Assembly: GCA_030651575.1 (NCBI GenBank)
Contig: JAUSFB010000032.1
Coordinates: 86,001 to 150,000 of the forward strand
Source of the DNA: Phaeospirillum sp.
Lineage (GTDB): Bacteria; Pseudomonadota; Alphaproteobacteria; Rhodospirillales; Magnetospirillaceae
Length of the DNA stretch: 64,000 nucleotides
Direction of reading: 5' to 3'
Shown here: positions 44,222-54,048 of the stretch, in pieces
Layout of the letters: each line of letters starts with the position of its first letter
Numbering within the stretch: the first letter of the stretch is position 1
Made by a program: the position numbers and the translations under genes
Notes under the pieces: generated by a model
Databases searched by the model: none
The model's input: the letters and a program-made list of their open reading frames with translations, nothing else
What the model was told of the DNA's origin: nothing

Positions 44222-45675
44222 CTACCATGACCACCACCGCCACCATCTTGGTGGCTGACGATGATCGCGGCATCCGCACAGTGCTGTCCCAGGCCTTGGG
44301 GCGCGCCGGCTACGACGTCCGGACCACCGGCAACGCTTCCACCTTGTGGCGCTGGGTCTCGGAAGGAGACGGCGATCTGGTGATCACCGATGTGGTCATG
44401 CCGGATGAAAGCGGGCTTGACCTGCTGCCGCGGATCAAGAAGATCCGCCCTGATCTGCGCATCATCGTCATGAGCGCCCAGAACACCCTGTTGACCGCCG
44501 TCAAGGCCACCCAGCGCGGGGCCTTCGAGTATCTGCCCAAGCCGTTCGACATCAAGGAGCTGGTCAACGTCGTCAATCGCGCCCTGTCGACTCCGCGCGC
44601 GGCTCCGGCCGAGACGGCTCCGGGGGATGACGAGGAAAAGCTGCCGCTGATCGGCCGGTCATCGGCCATGCAGGAGATCTATCGGACCCTGGCCCGCCTG
44701 ATGGGGACCGACCTGACGGTCATGATCACCGGCGAGTCGGGGACAGGCAAGGAACTGGTGGCTCGCGCCCTGCACGATTACGGCAAGCGCCGCAACAGTC
44801 CCTTCGTCGCCATCAACATGGCGGCCATCCCGCGCGAGCTGATCGAAAGCGAGCTGTTCGGTCATGAGAAGGGCGCCTTCACCGGCGCGACCCAGCGCAC
44901 CGCCGGCCGGTTCGAGCAGGCCGAGGGCGGAACCCTGTTCCTCGATGAGATCGGCGATATGCCGCCCGAGGCCCAGACCCGGCTGTTGCGGGTGCTGCAA
45001 GAAGGCGAGTACACCGCCGTCGGCGGCCGCACTCCCATCCGCGCCAATGTCCGCATCGTCGCCGCCACTCATCGCGACCTGACCCAGCTGATCCGCCAGG
45101 GCCTGTTCCGCGAGGATCTGTTCTACCGCCTGAACGTGGTGCCGATCCGCCTGCCGCCGCTGCGCGAGCGGGCGGAGGATATCGCCGAGCTGGTGCGGCA
45201 CTTCCTGGCCCTGGCCAGTTCCGAGGGGCTGCCCTCCAAGACCATCGACGCCCAGGCCATGGAACGGCTGAAAAAGCATCGCTGGCCGGGCAATGTGCGT
45301 GAGTTGGAGAATCTGGTCCGTCGTCTGGCCGCCTTGTATTCCGAGGAAGTCATCGGCATCGAGGTGATCGAGTCCGAGTTGGTGGGCGGCGCTCCCATGG
45401 CCGATTCCATCGGCGCCGGCGTCGAGGGCGAGGGGCTTTCGGCCACGGTGGAGCGCCATCTGCGCGATTATTTCGGCAATCACGGCGATGGCCTGCCGCC
45501 CGCCGGAGTCTATGACCGGGTACTGCGCGAGGTGGAAAAGCCGCTGGTGACCATCGCCTTGGAGGCCACCCGCAACAATCAGATCAAGGCCGCCCAACTG
45601 CTGGGACTCAATCGCAACACGCTGCGCAAGAAGATCAAGGATCTCGACATCCAGATCAGTCGCGGCCTGAAGTAG
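44218..45675 (+). CDS. ntrC: nitrogen-regulation response regulator NtrC
   Basis: A 485-aa sigma-54 activator: receiver ([38 protein letters not shown]), AAA+ domain with Walker [16 protein letters not shown], the sigma-54-contacting GAFTGA loop ([11 protein letters not shown]), Walker [14 protein letters not shown], and a Fis-type HTH ([20 protein letters not shown]). All elements for sigma-54 activation are present. GTG 44218 overlaps ntrB; ATG 44227 is a possible alternative. Confidence 0.96.
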   Translation: MTTMTTTATILVADDDRGIRTVLSQALGRAGYDVRTTGNASTLWRWVSEGDGDLVITDVVMPDESGLDLLPRIKKIRPDLRIIVMSAQNTLLTAVKATQRGAFEYLPKPFDIKELVNVVNRALSTPRAAPAETAPGDDEEKLPLIGRSSAMQEIYRTLARLMGTDLTVMITGESGTGKELVARALHDYGKRRNSPFVAINMAAIPRELIESELFGHEKGAFTGATQRTAGRFEQAEGGTLFLDEIGDMPPEAQTRLLRVLQEGEYTAVGGRTPIRANVRIVAATHRDLTQLIRQGLFREDLFYRLNVVPIRLPPLRERAEDIAELVRHFLALASSEGLPSKTIDAQAMERLKKHRWPGNVRELENLVRRLAALYSEEVIGIEVIESELVGGAPMADSIGAGVEGEGLSATVERHLRDYFGNHGDGLPPAGVYDRVLREVEKPLVTIALEATRNNQIKAAQLLGLNRNTLRKKIKDLDIQISRGLK

Positions 45676-45685
45676 GACGCCGATC

Positions 45686-47917
45686 ATGGCGAACGGCGCC
45701 GGTCGAAACGGGCTGTGGGGTGGCAAGGCCGGTCTGGCGGGGCGTCTGGCCTATGGTCTGACCGTCGTGGCGGTCCCCTCGGTGATCGCCACCGTCTGGG
45801 CCATGGCCGTCGCCGGGACCAAGGGCCTTGATACCCGCACTGTATTATCGCTGCTGGTGCTGGACGGCGTCTTGCTGCTGGCGCTGGGGGCTGTGGTCGG
45901 ATTCCAGGTGCTGGCGGTGTTGCGGGCGCGGCGTCAGGGGTCGTCCGGCTCCAAGCTGCATCTGCGCTTCATTATGCTGTTCGCGCTGGTGGCGGTGACG
46001 CCATCGGTGTTGATGTCGGTGGGTTCGGCAACCTTCTTTCGTTACGGTGTCGAAAGCTGGTTTTCGGACCGGGTCCGCACCGCATTGCAGGCTTCGCTGG
46101 AGGTGGCCCATGCCTATCTGGAGGAGCATAAGCAGATCATCGGCGGCGATGCCCTGGCCATGGCCAATGATATCAACCGCGAGGGGGCCATGCTGCTGCG
46201 CGCCCCCCAGGCCTTCACTCAGTTCATCGCCACGCAGGCCGCTATCCGTGGTTTGACCGAGGCGGTGGTGTTCGACAGCCGAGGCGCCATTCTGGCCCGG
46301 TCCGGTCTGATCTTCGCCACCGAAGCCAGCATCGACCAGATCCCCAGTTGGGCGTTCGACAAGGCGCGGGCCGGCGATGTGGCGGTTCTGACCAGTGGCG
46401 GCGACGACCGGGTCCGGGCGTTGGTGATGCTGCCGGGGCTGTTCGGCGACACCTATCTGTTCGTCGGTCGGTTCGTCGATCCCAAGGTGATCGGCCATAT
46501 GCAGCAAACCTCGGAGGCGGTGGCGCAGTACGAACGGCTGGAGGGGCGGCGGTCGGGGCTGGAGACCGCTTTTTCCCTGGTCTTCGCCGTGGTGGCGCTG
46601 CTCTTGGTGCTGGCTTCCATCTGGGTGGGGCTGACCATGGCGACGCGGTTGGCTACGCCCATCGCCCGGCTAATCGATGCCGCCGAGCGGGTGCGGTCGG
46701 GCGATCTCGACGCCCGCGTCGCCGAGGATGCCGCTGACGAGGTCGGAGTCCTCAGCCGCGCCTTCAATCGCATGACCCATCAGTTGTTCGAACAGCGTCA
46801 CGAGTTGATGGAAGCCAACCGCGAACTGGACGAGCGCCGCCGGTTCACCGAGACGGTCCTGGCCGGTGTTTCGGCCGGCGTCATCGGCCTGGATCGGGGG
46901 GGGCGGATCCATCTGCCCAATCGCTCCGCCAGCGAGTTGGTCGGCCGCGCCCTGGAGGACTCGGTCGGACAGGATCTGCGCGAGGTTCTGCCCGAATTGA
47001 CCGACACCTTGGATGAAGTCGTCCGTCGTCCCGACAAGCTGGTCCAGCACGAAGTCCGCCTGACCACCCCCGGCGGGCGCTCCCGCATCCTACTGGTTCG
47101 GGTTGCCGCCGAGCACCTGGAAGGTGAGACCATCGGCTATGTCGTCACCTTCGACGATATCACCGAGTTGGTCTCGGCCCAGCGCAAGGCCGCCTGGGCG
47201 GATGTGGCGCGGCGAATCGCCCATGAGATCAAGAATCCCCTGACCCCGATCCAGCTTTCGGCGGAGCGGCTTAAACGCAAGTATCTCAAAGAGATACATA
47301 GCGATCCTGAGACATACGTTGCGCTGATCGAAACGATTATCCGTCAAGTCGGCGATATCGGGCGCATGGTTGACGAGTTCTCGTCCTTCGCCCGTATGCC
47401 GGCGCCGCAGATGAAGCCGGACGATCTGGCCGATATCTGCCGTCAGGCGCTGTTCTTGCAGCGGACCGGCGCGCCGGAGGTCGAGTTCGTCAGCAAGCTG
47501 CCCGACCACAAGGTTCCGATCGTCTGCGACGGGCGGCTGATCGGGCAGGCTTTGACCAATCTGCTGAAGAACGCCCTGGAGGCGGTGCAGGGCCGCGAGG
47601 AGCCGGATGCGTCTCGCGGCCGGATCACCTTGACCCTGTCGCCCGATCCCGACCGTCTGGTGATCGAAGTGGCGGATAACGGCAAGGGGTTGCCGAAGGA
47701 AAACCGCGAGCGTCTGACCGAGCCCTATGTGACGACGCGGGTCAAGGGGACCGGATTAGGGCTTGCCATCGTCAAGAAGATCATGGAAGACCATGGGGGT
47801 GATCTGTATCTTGAGGATGTGCCAGAGGGGGGCGCGAGGGTGGGGTTGATTTTCCCCATTGCCGAGCCGCCGCTTATCCCCACATCCCCCGACGTAACGG
47901 TATCCCATGGCGCATGA
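45686..47917 (+). CDS. ntrY: membrane sensor kinase NtrY
   Basis: A 743-aa kinase. Several N-terminal membrane helices surround a periplasmic sensor region. HAMP (AERVRSGDLDARVAEDAADE), PAS (RFTETVLAGVSAGVIGLDRG), phosphoacceptor DVARRIAHEIKNPLTPIQLS and ATPase blocks (LTNLLKNALEAV, VADNGKGLPKENRERLTEPY, GTGLGLAIVKKIMEDHGG) follow. In alphaproteobacteria NtrYX links nitrogen, redox and envelope signals. It overlaps ntrX by 11 nt. Confidence 0.96.
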   Translation: MANGAGRNGLWGGKAGLAGRLAYGLTVVAVPSVIATVWAMAVAGTKGLDTRTVLSLLVLDGVLLLALGAVVGFQVLAVLRARRQGSSGSKLHLRFIMLFALVAVTPSVLMSVGSATFFRYGVESWFSDRVRTALQASLEVAHAYLEEHKQIIGGDALAMANDINREGAMLLRAPQAFTQFIATQAAIRGLTEAVVFDSRGAILARSGLIFATEASIDQIPSWAFDKARAGDVAVLTSGGDDRVRALVMLPGLFGDTYLFVGRFVDPKVIGHMQQTSEAVAQYERLEGRRSGLETAFSLVFAVVALLLVLASIWVGLTMATRLATPIARLIDAAERVRSGDLDARVAEDAADEVGVLSRAFNRMTHQLFEQRHELMEANRELDERRRFTETVLAGVSAGVIGLDRGGRIHLPNRSASELVGRALEDSVGQDLREVLPELTDTLDEVVRRPDKLVQHEVRLTTPGGRSRILLVRVAAEHLEGETIGYVVTFDDITELVSAQRKAAWADVARRIAHEIKNPLTPIQLSAERLKRKYLKEIHSDPETYVALIETIIRQVGDIGRMVDEFSSFARMPAPQMKPDDLADICRQALFLQRTGAPEVEFVSKLPDHKVPIVCDGRLIGQALTNLLKNALEAVQGREEPDASRGRITLTLSPDPDRLVIEVADNGKGLPKENRERLTEPYVTTRVKGTGLGLAIVKKIMEDHGGDLYLEDVPEGGARVGLIFPIAEPPLIPTSPDVTVSHGA

Positions 47918-49301
47918 CATCCTGATCGTCGATGACGAGGGCGATATTCGCGCACTCATCGCCGGTATTCTTGAAGACGAAGGCCATAGCACCCGCACGG
48001 CCAGCAATTCCGACGAGGCGTTGGAGGGGATTCGCGCCCGAAGGCCCAACCTGATCATCCAAGATATCTGGTTGCAGGGCTCGCGCCTCGACGGGTTGGG
48101 CGTGCTGGATGCGGTCAAGCTCGACCACCCCGAGGTGCCGGTGGTGATGATTTCGGGCCATGGCACCATCGAGACCGCCGTTCAGGCCATCAAACAGGGC
48201 GCCTACGACTTCATCGAAAAGCCATTCAAGGCCGACCGTCTGCTGCTGGTGGTTGATCGCGCCATCGAGGCCGCAAGGCTCCGGCGTGAGAATGAGGAAC
48301 TGCGCCTGCGGACCGGCTCGGTCGGCGACCTGATCGGCTCATCCTCGGCGGTGATGCAGGTGCGCCAAGCCATTGACCGGGTGGCTCCCACCAACTCCCG
48401 CGTTCTGGTGACGGGTCCGGCCGGGTCCGGCAAGGAAGTGGCGGTTCGCCTGATTCACGCCCGGTCGCGTCGGGCCGATGGGCCGTTCGTGGTGATCAAT
48501 TGCGCCGCCATGCATCCCGACCGCATGGAGATCGAGCTGTTCGGAACCGAACACGGCATGGATGGCCCCGATACGGCCCGCAAGATCGGCACGTTCGAGC
48601 AAGCCCATGGTGGAACCCTGCTGTTGGACGAGGTCGCCGACATGCCGCTGGAGACCCAGGGCAAGATCGTGCGCGTGCTTCAAGACCAGATGTTCGAACG
48701 GGTCGGCGGCGGCAAGAAGGTCGAGGTCGATGTTCGCGTCATCGCCAGCACCAATCGCGATCTTCAGACCGAGATGGTGGCCGGGCATTTCCGCGAGGAT
48801 CTGTATTACCGCCTGAATGTGGTGCCGGTGAAAATGCCATCCTTGCGGGATCGTAAGGAAGACATCCCGGCTTTATCGCGCCAGTTCATGCAGATTTCGG
48901 CCAATATGGCGGGGGTCCAGCCGCGCCCGATTTCCGAAGACGCCCTGGCGGCGCTTCAGGCCTATGACTGGCCTGGCAATGTGCGCCAACTCAGGAATGT
49001 GGTCGACTGGCTCTTGATCATGGCCCCGGGAGACCCGCGCGAGCCGATCCGCGCCGATATGCTGCCCAGCGAAATCGGGGCTATCACCCCGGCCGTCTTG
49101 CGCTGGGACAAGTCCAGCGAGATCATGACCTTGCCGCTGCGCGAGGCGCGCGAGTTGTTCGAACGCGAATATCTGTTGGCGCAGGTCAACCGATTCTCTG
49201 GCAACATCTCCCGCACCGCCACGTTTGTGGGCATGGAACGCTCGGCGCTACATCGCAAGCTCAAGCTGCTGGGCGTCAACACCGACGAGAAGGCGCGCTA
49301 G
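47907..49301 (+). CDS. ntrX: response regulator NtrX, lacking the GAFTGA loop
   Basis: A 464-aa regulator with receiver (ILIVDDEGDIRALIAGILED, VVMISGHGTIETAVQAIKQG), AAA+ domain (GPAGSGKEVAVRLIHARSRR; GGTLLLDEVADMPLETQGKI) and a C-terminal Fis-type HTH (NISRTATFVGMERSALHRKL). At the position of GAFTGA it reads TEHGMDGPDTARKIG, so the sigma-54-contacting loop is missing. It probably works as a direct DNA-binding regulator instead of a sigma-54 activator. It is followed 1 nt later by trkA. Confidence 0.95.
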   Translation: MAHDILIVDDEGDIRALIAGILEDEGHSTRTASNSDEALEGIRARRPNLIIQDIWLQGSRLDGLGVLDAVKLDHPEVPVVMISGHGTIETAVQAIKQGAYDFIEKPFKADRLLLVVDRAIEAARLRRENEELRLRTGSVGDLIGSSSAVMQVRQAIDRVAPTNSRVLVTGPAGSGKEVAVRLIHARSRRADGPFVVINCAAMHPDRMEIELFGTEHGMDGPDTARKIGTFEQAHGGTLLLDEVADMPLETQGKIVRVLQDQMFERVGGGKKVEVDVRVIASTNRDLQTEMVAGHFREDLYYRLNVVPVKMPSLRDRKEDIPALSRQFMQISANMAGVQPRPISEDALAALQAYDWPGNVRQLRNVVDWLLIMAPGDPREPIRADMLPSEIGAITPAVLRWDKSSEIMTLPLREARELFEREYLLAQVNRFSGNISRTATFVGMERSALHRKLKLLGVNTDEKAR

Positions 49302-49302
49302 G

Positions 49303-50679
49303 ATGAAGGTCATAGTCTGCGGTGCCGGCCAGGTCGGCTTCAACATCGCCCATTATCTTGCCGGCGAGAACAACGACGTCACCGTCATCGATCAGCGTCC
49401 CGACCTGATCCGCAAGGTCAGCGATACCCTGGACGTGCAGGTGGTGCTGGGCTTCGCCTCCCATCCGCTGGTGCTGGAACAGGCGGGGGCCGCCGACGCC
49501 GACATGCTGATCGCCGTCACCGCCGCCGACGAGGTCAACATGGTGGCCTGTCAGGTGGCGCACTCCCTGTTCAACGTGCCCACCAAGATCGCCCGCGTGC
49601 GTAGTCAAAGCTACCTGCAACCGATCTGGGCAAACCTGTTCTCGCGCGAGCACCTGCCCATCGACGTCATCATCAGCCCGGAGATCGAGGTTGCGCGCGC
49701 CATCACCCGGCGGTTGCAGGTTCCCGGCGCGCTGGACGTTATTCCGCTGGCCAATGACAAGGTGCGCCTGATCGGGGTGCGCTGTACCGAGGCCTGCCCC
49801 CTGATCAACACGCCGCTTCGTCAGCTGACGGTTCTGTTTCCCGATCTGGCCATCGTTATCATCGGCATCGTCCGCGACGGCAAGGCCATCGTTCCCTCCA
49901 GCGACGACCAGATGCTGGAAGGCGATGAGGTTTATTTCGTGGTCGATACCAGCCATGTGGACCGCGCCTTATCGGCCTTCGGGCGCGAGGACAAGGAAGC
50001 GCGGCGCATCGTCATCTTTGGTGGCGGCAATATCGGGCTGTTCCTGGCGCAGCAGCTGGAGGAGGCGCATCCCGGCACTTCCATCAAGGTGATCGAGGCC
50101 AACAAGGAACGGGCCGAGTTCGTCGCCAAGACCCTGAACCGTACCGTGGTGCTGCACGGCGACGTGCTGGCCCCGGAAATTCTTGAAGAGGCCTCGGTCA
50201 GCGCCGCCGAGGCGGTGGTGGCGGTGACCAATGACGACGAGACCAATATCCTGGCGGGGTTGCTGGCCAAGCGTTACGGCTGTCGCCGCACCATGACCCT
50301 GATCAACAAGACCACCTACAGCGCCCTGATCGGGCCGCTGGGGATCGACGTGGTGATTTCCCCACGAGCCATCACGGTCTCGAATATCCTTCAGCATGTG
50401 CGGCGCGGGCGTATTCATGCCGTCCATTCCCTGCACGAGGGATTCGGCGAATTGATCGAGGCTGATGCCCTGGAAACCTCCAGTCTGGTGGGCAAACCCC
50501 TGCGCGACGTCAAGCTTCCGGCCGGCGTCCTGCTGGGCGCGGTAGTCCATAACGGTCAGGTGATTTCCCCGCGTGGCAGCACGGTGGTGCAGGCGGGGGA
50601 TCGGGTGATCCTGTTCGCCACCGCCGGTGCGGTCAAGAAGGTGGAAAAGATGTTTTCGGTCCGGCTGGAATACTTTTAA
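49303..50679 (+). CDS. trkA: Trk potassium uptake regulatory protein TrkA
   Basis: A 458-aa protein with two NAD-binding RCK modules. The first begins MKVIVCGAGQVGFNIAHYLA and the second RRIVIFGGGNIGLFLAQQLE; each is followed by a TrkA-C domain. It gates the Trk potassium channel in response to nucleotides. The ATG at 49303 follows the ntrX stop at once; a longer upstream frame overlaps ntrX and is ignored. Confidence 0.95.
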   Translation: MKVIVCGAGQVGFNIAHYLAGENNDVTVIDQRPDLIRKVSDTLDVQVVLGFASHPLVLEQAGAADADMLIAVTAADEVNMVACQVAHSLFNVPTKIARVRSQSYLQPIWANLFSREHLPIDVIISPEIEVARAITRRLQVPGALDVIPLANDKVRLIGVRCTEACPLINTPLRQLTVLFPDLAIVIIGIVRDGKAIVPSSDDQMLEGDEVYFVVDTSHVDRALSAFGREDKEARRIVIFGGGNIGLFLAQQLEEAHPGTSIKVIEANKERAEFVAKTLNRTVVLHGDVLAPEILEEASVSAAEAVVAVTNDDETNILAGLLAKRYGCRRTMTLINKTTYSALIGPLGIDVVISPRAITVSNILQHVRRGRIHAVHSLHEGFGELIEADALETSSLVGKPLRDVKLPAGVLLGAVVHNGQVISPRGSTVVQAGDRVILFATAGAVKKVEKMFSVRLEYF

Positions 50680-50742
50680 CCGAGCGCGCCACGGATGTGG
50701 GCGCCCAACGACAGAGACAACAAACAGCCATAGGTCATCGTT

Positions 50743-51402
50743 GTGATCATTTCTCCTTTGTCTCGTCCCCGCGCCGTGATCTTTGACTGGGATAACACCT
50801 TGGTGGACTCGTGGGTATGCATCCAGGAATCCTATAACACGACGTTTCGTTATTTCGGCATGCCGGAATGGAGCCTGGACGAGACCCAGGACCGCGTCGC
50901 CGCCTCCATGCGCGATTCCTTTCCCACCATGTTCGGCGAACGTTGGCCAGAGGCGAGGGACGTTTTCACCGCCAGCTTTGAAGCCATTCATATGGAGCAT
51001 CTGCGGCCGTTGCCCGGCGCCGCCGAGATGCTGGGCAGCCTGCGCGACGCCGGGCTGGTCCTGGCCGTGGTCAGCAACAAGCGCGGTTCATTCCTGCGCA
51101 AGGAAGCCGACATCATGGGGTGGAGTCCGTTCTTCGCGCATCTGATCGGCGCCGATGACGCCGTGGCCGATAAGCCCGATGCCGCGCCGGTCCATCTTGC
51201 CTTGGCCAGCACGGGGGTTTCACCCGGTCCCGAGGTTTGGTTTGTCGGAGATTCTCCCATTGATATGCATTGTGCCGTCAACTCGGGCTGTGTCCCGGTT
51301 CTGATGCGGCCCCACCCCCCGTATGACGGTGAGTTCGCCCATGCGCCGGTCCGGTATTTATCGGGTTGTGGCGATTTGGCGGATCTTGTCCGAGAACTAT
51401 AG
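50743..51402 (+). CDS. HAD-family phosphatase, phosphoglycolate-phosphatase-like
   Basis: A 219-aa HAD hydrolase: AVIFDWDNTLVDSW (nucleophile and acid Asp), LAVVSNKRGSFLRKEADIMG (motif II Ser), KPDAAPVHLAL (motif III Lys) and VWFVGDSPIDMHCAVNSGC (motif IV). The first motif is DWDNT instead of the usual DxDGT. Substrate unknown. GTG start at 50743. It occupies the slot between trkA and hfq where some other alphaproteobacteria carry a different gene. Confidence 0.88.
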   Translation: MIISPLSRPRAVIFDWDNTLVDSWVCIQESYNTTFRYFGMPEWSLDETQDRVAASMRDSFPTMFGERWPEARDVFTASFEAIHMEHLRPLPGAAEMLGSLRDAGLVLAVVSNKRGSFLRKEADIMGWSPFFAHLIGADDAVADKPDAAPVHLALASTGVSPGPEVWFVGDSPIDMHCAVNSGCVPVLMRPHPPYDGEFAHAPVRYLSGCGDLADLVREL

Positions 51403-51444
51403 GTTCCCATCTGTAGCGAATGGTGATAACGAAATGGGTTCGAC

Positions 51445-51469
51445 GGGGAGGGCCACTGGCCCCTCTCCC
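51445..51469 (+). terminator. GC-rich hairpin upstream of hfq
   Basis: GGGGAGGGCC and GGCCCCTCTCCC form a strong stem around an ACT loop, with one bulge, between the HAD gene stop and hfq (28 nt before the hfq start). No T-run follows, so it may be a partial terminator, mRNA stabiliser or leader structure. Confidence 0.5.
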
Positions 51470-51497
51470 ATACCCATAATAAGAACGGATCTTATCT

Positions 51498-51752
51498 ATG
51501 TCCGCGGAAAAGTCACAAAATGTGCAGGATGTGTTTCTCAACTTCATCCGCAAGAACAAGACTTCGGTCACCATTTTCCTGGTCAATGGCGTCAAGTTGC
51601 AGGGAATCGTAACTTGGTTTGATAATTTCTCGGTTCTTCTGCGCCGGGACGGCCATACCCAGCTGGTGTACAAGCACGCCATCTCCACGATCATGCCGTC
51701 CACGCCAATCTCGCTGTTCGAGCCGCCGATCAAGGAAAACGGCGAAGAGTAA
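51498..51752 (+). CDS. hfq: RNA chaperone Hfq
   Basis: An 84-aa Sm-like protein: [60 protein letters not shown]. Sm1 and Sm2 motifs (including the KHA segment) are intact, with the short C-terminal tail usual in alphaproteobacteria. It pairs small RNAs with their targets. Directly followed by hflX with no gap. Confidence 0.97.
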   Translation: MSAEKSQNVQDVFLNFIRKNKTSVTIFLVNGVKLQGIVTWFDNFSVLLRRDGHTQLVYKHAISTIMPSTPISLFEPPIKENGEE

Positions 51753-53069
51753 GTGGCGAACGGACAGCCCGACTCCCCGACACCCTCGCGCCAGCGCGCC
51801 ATGGTCATTCACCCCGCCTTCAAGGCGGGGGAGGCCATGCGCCTGCCCGAGGCCCGTCTGGCCGAGGCGGTTGGGCTGGCCCAGGCCATCGACCTTCTGA
51901 TCGTCGCCGCCGAAGCGGTGAATGTTGCCAAGAAACGGCCGGCCACCCTGTTGGGCAAGGGCGCGGTCGAGCGTCTGGCCATGGAGATCGAAGACAAGGA
52001 CGTCGCACTGGCGGTGGTGGATGGCCACCTTTCGCCGGTTCAGCAACGAAACCTGGAACGGGCCTGGGGCTGCAAGGTCATCGACCGAACCGGCCTGATC
52101 CTGGAGATTTTCGGGGCGAGGGCGCGAACCCGTGAAGGATCGTTGCAGGTGGAACTGGCGGCGCTCAGTTATCAGCGCTCGCGGCTGGTTCGGTCCTGGA
52201 CCCATCTGGAGCGTCAGCGGGGCGGCTTTGGCTTTCTGGGCGGTCCTGGCGAAACCCAGATCGAGGCCGACCGTCGCCTGATCGGGGATCGGATCACCAA
52301 GCTTGAACGCGAGCTTGAGGACGTCAAGCGCACCCGCGACCTGCACCGCAAGGCCCGTCGCCGGGTACCTTATCCCATCGTGGCCCTGGTGGGTTACACC
52401 AATGCCGGCAAGTCCAGCCTGTTCAACACCATCACCCGCGCCGAGGTGGAGGTGAAGGACATGCTGTTCGCCACCTTGGATCCGACCATGCGGACCCTGG
52501 CGCTGCCATCGGGGCGCAAGATCATCTTGTCGGATACGGTCGGATTCGTTTCGGACCTGCCGCACGAACTGGTCGCCGCCTTCCGCGCCACCCTGGAAGA
52601 GGTGCTGGAGGCCGACGTGGTGGTGCATGTGCGCGATATCTCCCATCCGGATACCGAGGCCCAGGCCGTCGACGTGGAAACCGTATTGCGGGAGTTGGGA
52701 TTGGCCGAGGTGGTCGATCGCGGTCTGGTCGAAGCCCTGAACAAGATCGACCTGCTGGATGAGGGTCGCCGCGCCGAAATCTTGAATCAGGCCAAGCGCC
52801 GTCCCGATACACTGGCGTTGTCCGCCTTGACCGGCGAGGGGGTGGGCGATCTGCTGGCCGAGTTGGATCGCCGGCTTGGCTCTGGCCGCGAAGTTATCGA
52901 CGTGTCCTTGTCGCTGGCCGATGGCGCATCCATTTCCTGGCTGTATCGTCATGGTGAAGTGGTGGCCCGGCGCGACGACGAGTTGCACGCCTTTTTGCGG
53001 GTCCGGCTCGACCCCGCCGATATCAAGCGGTTCCAGCAGCGTCAAGCCGATGGGAGAGGTGTTTCGTGA
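51753..53069 (+). CDS. hflX: ribosome-associated GTPase HflX
   Basis: A 438-aa GTPase. The N-terminal domain has RPATLLGKGAVERLAMEIED, then DRTGLILEIFGARARTREGS and GGFGFLGGPGETQIEADRRL. The G domain has VALVGYTNAGKSSLFNTITR, LDPTMRTLALP, LSDTVGFVSDLPHELVAAF and NKIDLLD. It rescues stalled ribosomes by splitting them. GTG start directly after the hfq stop. Confidence 0.96.
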   Translation: MANGQPDSPTPSRQRAMVIHPAFKAGEAMRLPEARLAEAVGLAQAIDLLIVAAEAVNVAKKRPATLLGKGAVERLAMEIEDKDVALAVVDGHLSPVQQRNLERAWGCKVIDRTGLILEIFGARARTREGSLQVELAALSYQRSRLVRSWTHLERQRGGFGFLGGPGETQIEADRRLIGDRITKLERELEDVKRTRDLHRKARRRVPYPIVALVGYTNAGKSSLFNTITRAEVEVKDMLFATLDPTMRTLALPSGRKIILSDTVGFVSDLPHELVAAFRATLEEVLEADVVVHVRDISHPDTEAQAVDVETVLRELGLAEVVDRGLVEALNKIDLLDEGRRAEILNQAKRRPDTLALSALTGEGVGDLLAELDRRLGSGREVIDVSLSLADGASISWLYRHGEVVARRDDELHAFLRVRLDPADIKRFQQRQADGRGVS

Positions 53070-53836
53070 GCGCAATGATCGATCCCGTCATCGTCGCCCG
53101 CATCATCCGCGAGACCGCGGAGGACGAGATTCTGCCGCGCTTCGGCCATTTGGCTGCTGGCCAGATCCGCGAGAAAAAGCCGGGTCAGATGGTGACCGAG
53201 GCCGATGTGGAGGCCGAAAAGGTTCTGTCGCGCCGCTTGCTCGATCTGTTGCCGGGCTCCAAGGTGGTGGGGGAGGAGGCGGTCGATGCCGACCCGACCC
53301 TGCTGCGGAATCTGGAGGGGGCGGGGGCCGTCTGGGTGATCGATCCGGTGGACGGCACCAGCAACTTCGCCAAGACCAATCCCCGGTTCGCCGTGATCCT
53401 CGCCCTGGTGGTCGATGGCGTCACCCGCGCGGGATGGATTCATGACCCGGTGACCGACCGCATGGTGGTGGCGGAGAAGGGGGAGGGGGCTTGGCTGGCG
53501 GATCAACGCCTGTCGGTCTTGCCCGATGGCCCGCTCGACATGCTTAACGGTTCGGTCAAGCGGTCGGGTCGGCTTGCCTCGCTGGTGGCCCAGGTCGGCC
53601 GCCGGGGCAGCGCCGCCCACGATTATATCGATCTCGTCACGGGCGTTCTCCACTTTGCCCATTTCAAGAAGCTGATGCCGTGGGACCACGCCGCAGGGGT
53701 GCTGATCCATGCCGAGGCGGGGGGATTCTCCCAACTGCTCAATGGCAGGGCCTACCAGCCCAGATCCTGCGACGCCGCCCTTTTGCTGGCCCCGACCGAA
53801 GGATGCTGGCGGTCGCTCAAGCCGCTGGTGGAGTAG
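53066..53836 (+). CDS. inositol monophosphatase family protein
   Basis: A 256-aa Mg-dependent phosphatase with VTEADVEAEKVLSRRLLDLL, VVGEEAVDAD, VWVIDPVDGTSNFAKTNPRF (the DPVDGT metal site) and MPWDHAAGVLIHAEAGGF (WDHAAG motif). It could act on inositol phosphate, FBP or a related substrate. The GTG at 53066 overlaps hflX by 4 nt; ATG 53075 is an alternative. Confidence 0.93.
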   Translation: MSAMIDPVIVARIIRETAEDEILPRFGHLAAGQIREKKPGQMVTEADVEAEKVLSRRLLDLLPGSKVVGEEAVDADPTLLRNLEGAGAVWVIDPVDGTSNFAKTNPRFAVILALVVDGVTRAGWIHDPVTDRMVVAEKGEGAWLADQRLSVLPDGPLDMLNGSVKRSGRLASLVAQVGRRGSAAHDYIDLVTGVLHFAHFKKLMPWDHAAGVLIHAEAGGFSQLLNGRAYQPRSCDAALLLAPTEGCWRSLKPLVE

Positions 53837-53842
53837 GGCGCT

Positions 53843-53882
53843 GGTGTTTCACAGGGATGCCGCAGGGCTTCCGTGAAACACC
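53843..53882. terminator. long-arm inverted repeat after the inositol phosphatase gene
   Basis: GGTGTTTCAC and GTGAAACACC are perfect 10-bp arms 20 nt apart, 6 nt past the stop codon. There is no T-run. It is a probable mRNA-end hairpin or weak terminator of the dusB-to-phosphatase block. Confidence 0.5.
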
Positions 53883-53943
53883 GCAATACATTGAATATAA
53901 ACACTTAATCAAAATTGTGTGCGAGACGCTGAGGATTTTATGC

Positions 53944-54048
53944 CTAGCCTTCGCGGTGAATTGTCAGCCCCGTCGGGGCCTGACAGACCGGCATCATCTC
54001 GATCCGGTTGATGTTCACATGGGCCGGAGCCGAGGCCGCCCAGTACAC
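53944..54048 (-). pseudogene. 3' remnant of a short-chain dehydrogenase (YdfG-like) gene
   Basis: The minus strand reads VYWAASAPAHVNINRIEMMP, then VCQAPTGLTIHREG and a stop. This is the C-terminal end of YdfG-type SDR oxidoreductases. The coding similarity runs exactly to base 54048, where the Tn3-type inverted repeat begins, so the gene was cut by that insertion. The rest of the SDR gene is not found on the other side of the transposase. Confidence 0.75.
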
